From assembly GCF_001612905.1 (NCBI RefSeq), contig NZ_BDBI01000002.1:310001-374000 (forward strand): a stretch of DNA of 64,000 bases, written 5' to 3'. The notes beneath the pieces are model-generated. The model was not told the DNA's origin. It saw only the letters and a program-made list of their open reading frames with translations, and did no database searches. This document shows positions 60,401-64,000 of the stretch, piece by piece. The position numbers and the translations under genes were made by a program. This DNA is from Nocardia ignorata NBRC 108230. Its GTDB lineage: Bacteria; Actinomycetota; Actinomycetes; Mycobacteriales; Mycobacteriaceae. The first letter of the stretch is position 1; each line of letters opens with the position of its first letter.

Positions 60401-60926
60401 CGGGCTCGCCATCGCCCGTGATGTCGACGTCTCCCACCTGGGCTTCGGCACTCATCTGATCACCGCCGACTACTCGGGCGACGCGGAGTCCGGCGTGGCG
60501 CCCAGCCGCGGCACGATGACGCTGTGGGTGCTGAAGGTCGGCGGTTCGCCGGGCGACCACCCCAGCGACGTCGGCGTGCACCTCGACCTACCCCGCACCG
60601 CCGACCCCGGCCAGCGGGTGACCGCGACCGTCACCGTCACCAATGTCGGCGGACGACAAGCCGCCGACGTCGAAGCCCGGCTGTCGACCCAGGGCTGGCA
60701 CCGCCTGCTCGATCCCGGCGGCGGTGAGGTGCGGCAAACGCATGTGCGATTCCGGCTCCCCACCCTCGAAGCGGGTGAGACCCGGACCTTCAGCGTCGTC
60801 CTCGAAGCGCCACAGCGCCTGGCGCTGATCACCTCGTTCCTGCACGCGTCGAGTGCGAGCACCGACATGAACCCGGCCGACAACCTGCACCTCGCCTCGA
60901 CCTTTGTCCGGGCGCGAATGAGCTGA
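57459..60926 (+). CDS. Secreted protein with two glycine-rich (ALK/LTK-like) modules and Ig-like repeats
   Basis: The 1155-residue protein starts MAGRTAAQAWVATLVG, with a clear signal peptide probably cut after ASA at about residue 29. Two related Gly-rich modules follow (about 48-345 and 348-600). Each opens with a Y-x-C or F-Y-C segment, holds GGGGASAV then a P(V/I)(L/I)VAGGGGG element, and closes with a hydrophobic strand (DGYVLFL; GKVQLIVPIP). That order matches the glycine-rich domain of ALK/LTK receptors. Four Ig-like (Big_3/invasin-type) repeats follow (about 605-1020), marked by PTEIEV..., GxVxFxxDG and YSGD. A last beta-sandwich (RTADPGQRVTATVTVTNVGG) resembles CARDB/DUF11. There is no sortase motif or terminal membrane anchor. 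A surface or matrix adhesin role is an inference. Confidence 0.82.
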   Translation: MAGRTAAQAWVATLVGVVLVLGTATHASAQPPGPAAQRTSDHFEDPESGLSIDVFYCSDRTQTYRVPPGTTSLYIEAVGGQGQTPNPNFTGIGGLGGQVSGGLRVSPQQEFQVQVGCAGGENGGFSPYASGGARGEAVDQLTNFGTVYSSGWDGGGGGGASAVLGPDNEPVLVAGGGGGAGGNAPDCYSVSPVQDSTFFYCGGGSRRDGGDGGDGSAAVGWQEGPPWTGGAGENNPAGTTPSGLTCGGTRAGGAGHTFDKTGGGGGGGGGGGGYLGGAGQGGGCGGAAAPETPITHGPHAAPGAGGAGGGGGTSYASPSLSKASVTTASVSGDGYVLFLTSADGVRTTTFGVHGESAQYYCVGDGVDEIFADVLGGSGAGGGHDFGDVGTGGAGSGVQAVIAVQERKQLKIDVGHYGGPGGGWGYGTGGARGTADSGASYSGAGGGGASAVSQNAADCGTRPSSDNRPIIVAGGGGGGGGNGFSADGGDGGDGGPQPGDGTSGGFGGGFGGEGGSERGVHGGHATGSSTGGGGGGGGGGSHGGGKGHGAQDGNDGGGGGGGGGESIVDSVANQPPHFYNGPDGSHGNRDRLNDGKVQLIVPIPSKRSRVELISGNSQSAYSGQPFAEPLRVRFVDAIHGPQAGKSITFAMPAGQPPAAVFDNGRDTIRATTDADGYAQVNLTALPATRQGELPGGFLVDASATDDPAHLIGGAVFRLHDDQVPTEIEVTTTAPNHIAQVGEPVGFSAKVSQKPGTTPAFGTPTGHVRFEIDGVATPGPIELVDGVATLPPVDGLRPGTHHVLATYLADDPSRVFAPVFGSVGVLVQTVKVPTEVHLTLPPSPVLAGAVVGATVTVPTPKPDAPKPTGAIQFSQNGSALGDPVSLGPDGTASSPPLRAGSGTVEAHYSGDEVYEQSTGRAELTVYTATSTTKVSAGHNPVTYFEQLDLTATVTRDPAGAMDTGTVQFSADGKPLGAPVPVDAGLAIARDVDVSHLGFGTHLITADYSGDAESGVAPSRGTMTLWVLKVGGSPGDHPSDVGVHLDLPRTADPGQRVTATVTVTNVGGRQAADVEARLSTQGWHRLLDPGGGEVRQTHVRFRLPTLEAGETRTFSVVLEAPQRLALITSFLHASSASTDMNPADNLHLASTFVRARMS

Positions 60927-60954
60927 GACCTTCTCGGCGTTCTACGCTGCTGCC

Positions 60955-61704
60955 ATGACGGTGCATTTCATCGGGGCGGGCCCCGGCGCTGCCGACCTGC
61001 TCACGGTGCGCGCGGTGAACTTCCTGCGCGACAGCCCGGTCTGCCTGTACGCGGGCACCTACCTCGACCCCGAGGTACTGGCCCACTGCGCGCCCGGCAC
61101 GGAACTGATCGACACCCAGCGCCTCGACCTGGACCAGATCACCGCCCACCTCGTGCGGGCCCATGAGGCGGGTAAAGACGTCGCCCGCCTGTGCTCGGGC
61201 GACCCGTCCATCTATTCGGCACTCACCGAACAAACCCGCCGCCTCGACGCACACGGCGTCCCCTGGGACATCACCCCCGGCGTCCCCGCCTACGCGGCGG
61301 CCGCGGCCGTCCTCGGCACCGAACTCACTGTCCCCGAGGTGGTGCAGTCGGTGGTCCTGACCCGCACCCAGGCCCGCTCGACGAAGATGCCCGAGGGTGA
61401 GGCCCTGGCGAACTTCGCCGCCACCGGCGCCACCCTCGTGCTGCACCTGGCCATCACGAGGATCGAAACCCTCGCCGACGAACTGGCCGAGGAATACGGC
61501 TCAACCTGCCCGGTCGCCGTCGTCTACCGAGCCAGTCAGCCCGAACAAATGGTCCTGCGCGGCACCCTCGCCGACATCGCCGCCCAGGTCGAATCGGCGG
61601 GTCTGCGCCAAGCCGCCGTCATCCTCGTCGGCCGTGCGATGAACATCCCCGCCACCTGCGCCCAGTCACACCTCTACGACCCGGCCCGTCAGCGCGGGGA
61701 GTGA
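60955..61704 (+). CDS. cobM: Precorrin-4 C11-methyltransferase
   Basis: The 249-residue tetrapyrrole methyltransferase has VHFIGAGPGAADLLTVRAVNFL, YAGTYLDPEVL, the LCSGDPSIYSAL SAM-site loop and the DITPGVPAYAAAAAVLGTELTVPEVVQSV region that is diagnostic for CobM/CbiF. It adds the C11 methyl group in corrin (vitamin B12) synthesis. No other cobalamin gene or cobalamin riboswitch is in the window, so it looks detached from the main cob cluster. It starts 28 bases after the glycine-rich protein stop and may depend on the same promoter. A strong hairpin follows. Confidence 0.92.
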   Translation: MTVHFIGAGPGAADLLTVRAVNFLRDSPVCLYAGTYLDPEVLAHCAPGTELIDTQRLDLDQITAHLVRAHEAGKDVARLCSGDPSIYSALTEQTRRLDAHGVPWDITPGVPAYAAAAAVLGTELTVPEVVQSVVLTRTQARSTKMPEGEALANFAATGATLVLHLAITRIETLADELAEEYGSTCPVAVVYRASQPEQMVLRGTLADIAAQVESAGLRQAAVILVGRAMNIPATCAQSHLYDPARQRGE

Positions 61705-61738
61705 TCCGCGCCCGGGCATGTGACCCATCACTCAATCG

Positions 61739-61760
61739 CTCGCGCGCCCGACCGCGCGAG
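61739..61760. terminator. Hairpin terminator downstream of cobM
   Basis: CTCGCGCG (61739-61746) and CGCGCGAG (61753-61760) form a perfect 8-bp GC-rich stem with a 6-base loop, 35 bases after the cobM stop. No U tract follows, typical for this group. It separates cobM from the NRPS gene that begins at 62111. Confidence 0.65.
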
Positions 61761-62110
61761 TCGGGATGTGAGGTGCACGGAACAGTCAGCAAACCGGGTG
61801 CGACGGATCTACCTGGGTCGATGCCCGCCAGCTATGGAGGTGGTTGGTTGCGGGGCAGCGGCACCGGTAGATTGGTGCGATGGTTTGCGACGAGCACACC
61901 GGCGCGGTCGGCCGGACGGTCCGAAGCATGGTCTCGGCCATGTAACGAGATCGGCTGAGCCGACAGATAGTGCCTATGGACATTTTTTGCCTGATTGATT
62001 TCGAGAATTGAACCCGAGACGCAGGCGCCACCGCTGGATCTGGCTGGGCGTCTGCGTTCCGGTGTCGTCGGGGAGCGCCTGGAACGGGTGTTCCGGAAGC
62101 GAGGTTTGGG
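61761..62110. promoter_or_regulatory. 350-base leader of the second NRPS gene
   Basis: No supported gene lies here. The most AT-rich stretch is 61979-62012 (ACATTTTTTGCC, TTGATTTCGAGAATTG), the best promoter area in otherwise GC-rich DNA. In-frame reading of the NRPS is blocked by TGA at 62009-62011, so its start must lie after that. The ribosome binding site candidate GGAAGCGAGG is at 62095-62104. Confidence 0.45.
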
Positions 62111-64000
62111 TTGGACCGGCTGGATTTCGGCGGAAACGGCGAAACTGGTGACGGACGTGGAGGCTCTTCGGAGTACTTCCCGCTCTCGCCCGCACAGCTG
62201 GGTATCTGGTACGCGCAGCACGTCGACCCGCTGGTGCCGATCAATATCGCCCAGTACGTCGACCTGCGTGGCCGCCTCGATGTGGCCGCGCTCGAGCGGG
62301 CGAGCGCCGGTGCCGCCACCGACCTCGAATCGGGCTGGCTGCGCATCGTCGAGATCGACGGCGAGCCGATGCAGACCATCGACCCCACCCAGGACGCGAC
62401 GCTGATCTATGTCGATCTGCGTGGCGAGGCAGACCCGGAGGCCGCCGCCGCCGAGTGGATGCGCGCCGAGTACAGCCGCCCGCTCGACATCGTCGCCGAC
62501 CGTCTGGTGCAGGCCGCCGCGCTGCAGCTCGAGGACGAGCGCTGGTACTGGTACGCCCGCGTCCACCACATCGTGCTCGACGGTTTCGGCGCCAACAACT
62601 TCGTCAACCGCACGGCACAGCTCTACACCGCCGAGGTCACCGGCATCCCGGCCCCGCCGAACAAGGCCGCCGATCTGCGCTCGCTCTACGAGTCCGAGAT
62701 CGCCTACCGCGACAGCACCCGATTCCAGTCCGACAAGGAGCACTGGGCCCAGCGTGTGGCGGGCCTGGAAGAGGGCAGCAGCCTCACCGGTCGGTCGGCG
62801 CCGCCGTCGCCGGTCAACGACATCACGAGCGCCGCGCTGTCGCAGGACCAGGACGACCTGCTCGCCGCCGCCATCACCCGCCACGACAGCACCGCCGCCC
62901 CGCTGCTGATCGCCGGCTTCGCCGCCTACCTGGCCCAGATCACCGGCACCGAGGACGTCATCCTCAGCCTGCCGGTCACCGCCCGCACCACCGCGACCAT
63001 GCGCCGCTCCGGTGGCGCGACCTCCAATATCGTGCCGCTGCGCCTGCGCGTCGGACACGACACCACCCTCGCCCAGCTGCTGCGTTCGGTCACCACCGAG
63101 GTGTCGGGCGCGCTGCGTCACCAGCGTTACCGGCACGAGGACATCCGCCGTGATTCGGCGGGCGACGGCATGGTCTCCACGGAGTTCTTCGGCCCGTGGG
63201 TCAACATCATGCTGTTCGACAACCAGCTGCGCTTCGGTGACATGGAGGGCACGCTCAACGTGCTGTCCACCGGCAGCATCGAAGACCTGGGCGTCAACTT
63301 CTACCAGTCGCACGGCGGCACCCGCTCCCACATCGACTTCGAGACCAACCCGAACCTGTATTCGGCCGAGGAAGCGCGCACCCACCACGCCCGCTTCCTC
63401 GAGTTCTTCGACCGTTTCCTCGCCGCCGACGCCGAACTGCGCGTGTGGGCGCTGCCCGTCACCGGCGCCGAGGAGCTGGAACGCTCGCTCACCGAGTGGA
63501 ACGATTCCGCGCACGAGGTCCCCGCGACCACGCTGCCCGCCCTGCTCGACGCCCAGGTCCCGCGCACCCCCGACAACATCGCCCTGGACTTCGAGGGTGA
63601 AACGCTCACCTACGCCGAGTTCGCCGACCGGGTGAACCGGCTCGCGCGTTTCCTGATCGCCGACGGTGTCGGCCCGGAATCCCTCGTCGCCCTCGGCATG
63701 CGCCGCTCGCTGGAGCTGGTGATCGGCATGCACGCCGTGCTGCGCGCCGGTGGCGCGTACGTGCCGATCGACCCGGATCATCCGGCCGACCGCACCGCCT
63801 ACATCCTCGAATCCGCGGCACCGGTCTGCGTGCTCACCACCAGCCGTGACGACCTCGACCTGCCCGCCGATGTCGCCCGGGTGGAGATCGATCGACTCGA
63901 CACCACCGGTTTCGACGCCACACCTGTGTCCGATGCCGACCGGCTCGCCCCGCTGCGCCCGGACAACACGGCCTACGTCATCTACACCTCCGGTTCCACC
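62111..64000 (+). CDS. Non-ribosomal peptide synthetase, N-terminal part (runs off the window)
   Basis: 630 codons are visible. The TTG at 62111 is the best start: it follows GAAGCGAGG by six bases, gives (M)DRLDFGGNGETGDGR before EYFPLSPAQLGIWYAQ, and no ATG or GTG start precedes the domain after the stop at 62009. A DhbF/EntF-type starter C domain (about residues 20-455) has HHIVLDG, RYRHEDIRRDS and the STGSIEDLGVNFY region. An A domain begins at about 475 (LLDAQVPRTPDNIALDFEGETLTYAEF) and is cut within its A3 core, YVIYTSGST. Its pocket lies outside the window, so specificity is unknown. The C domain is a paralog of C1 in the synthetase at 18571. Confidence 0.9.
   Translation, partial: MDRLDFGGNGETGDGRGGSSEYFPLSPAQLGIWYAQHVDPLVPINIAQYVDLRGRLDVAALERASAGAATDLESGWLRIVEIDGEPMQTIDPTQDATLIYVDLRGEADPEAAAAEWMRAEYSRPLDIVADRLVQAAALQLEDERWYWYARVHHIVLDGFGANNFVNRTAQLYTAEVTGIPAPPNKAADLRSLYESEIAYRDSTRFQSDKEHWAQRVAGLEEGSSLTGRSAPPSPVNDITSAALSQDQDDLLAAAITRHDSTAAPLLIAGFAAYLAQITGTEDVILSLPVTARTTATMRRSGGATSNIVPLRLRVGHDTTLAQLLRSVTTEVSGALRHQRYRHEDIRRDSAGDGMVSTEFFGPWVNIMLFDNQLRFGDMEGTLNVLSTGSIEDLGVNFYQSHGGTRSHIDFETNPNLYSAEEARTHHARFLEFFDRFLAADAELRVWALPVTGAEELERSLTEWNDSAHEVPATTLPALLDAQVPRTPDNIALDFEGETLTYAEFADRVNRLARFLIADGVGPESLVALGMRRSLELVIGMHAVLRAGGAYVPIDPDHPADRTAYILESAAPVCVLTTSRDDLDLPADVARVEIDRLDTTGFDATPVSDADRLAPLRPDNTAYVIYTSGST

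Noticed and set aside
57459..60926. PE_PGRS protein
   Set aside because: There is no PE N-terminal domain; a signal peptide and Ig-like repeats are present instead, and the Gly modules have an ordered ALK/LTK-like layout.
60927..60954. Cobalamin riboswitch upstream of cobM
   Set aside because: Only 28 bases separate the genes, too short for the element, and no B12-box-like sequence is seen.

Overview
The window reads as a high-GC actinobacterial chromosome segment, most likely Nocardia or a close member of the Nocardiaceae. The grounds are several F420/PPOX-type proteins, a mycofactocin locus, a steroid hydroxylase reductase (kshB) with a KstR-type box, a mycobacteria-like leucine catabolism operon, and very large NRPS genes with an MbtH-like protein. 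No tRNA, rRNA, insertion sequence, prophage or CRISPR array was recognised by eye.

Layout. 1-10.2 kb is mixed housekeeping and accessory content: a hydrolase fragment, two F420-type proteins, an EF-G paralog, a MarR gene divergent from a small lipoprotein, an XRE regulator divergent from an MFS exporter, a ferredoxin-reductase-like flavoprotein, a KOW mini-protein, a glutamate racemase homolog and an AlkD-like HEAT protein. 10.2-16.7 kb holds kshB with its KstR-type box, a TetR gene, and a mycofactocin locus (mftA, a fused mftB-mftC, mftF, mftG) in which mftD and mftE are absent between C and F. A GAF-domain regulator follows at 16.8-18.1 kb.

18.6-39.6 kb is an NRPS operon with translationally coupled genes. 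It has a 6091-residue synthetase (five C-A-T modules, then a lone C domain and an adenylation stub), an 847-residue protein made of two degenerate adenylation-like halves, and a divergent MbtH-like protein. No epimerase or thioesterase domain is visible. Pocket residues suggest Ser-X-Ser-Thr-X behind a DhbF/EntF-type starter C domain. A second NRPS with the same kind of starter domain begins at 62.1 kb and runs off the window.

39.6-49.7 kb is a seven-gene minus-strand operon for leucine/isovalerate breakdown: methylcrotonyl-CoA carboxylase beta and alpha, acyl-CoA dehydrogenase, MaoC hydratase, CitE-type lyase, acetoacetyl-CoA synthetase and a double-domain TetR protein. A divergent TetR gene sits beside a perfect inverted repeat. 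49.7-53.4 kb has an ABC exporter pair divergent from a NarL-type two-component system. 53.4-54.2 kb is a Phd/VapC-type toxin-antitoxin pair with an inverted-repeat operator. 54.2-61.8 kb holds a NYN protein, a PPOX protein, a DUF3105 lipoprotein, a double TerD protein, a large secreted glycine-rich/Ig-like protein and cobM.
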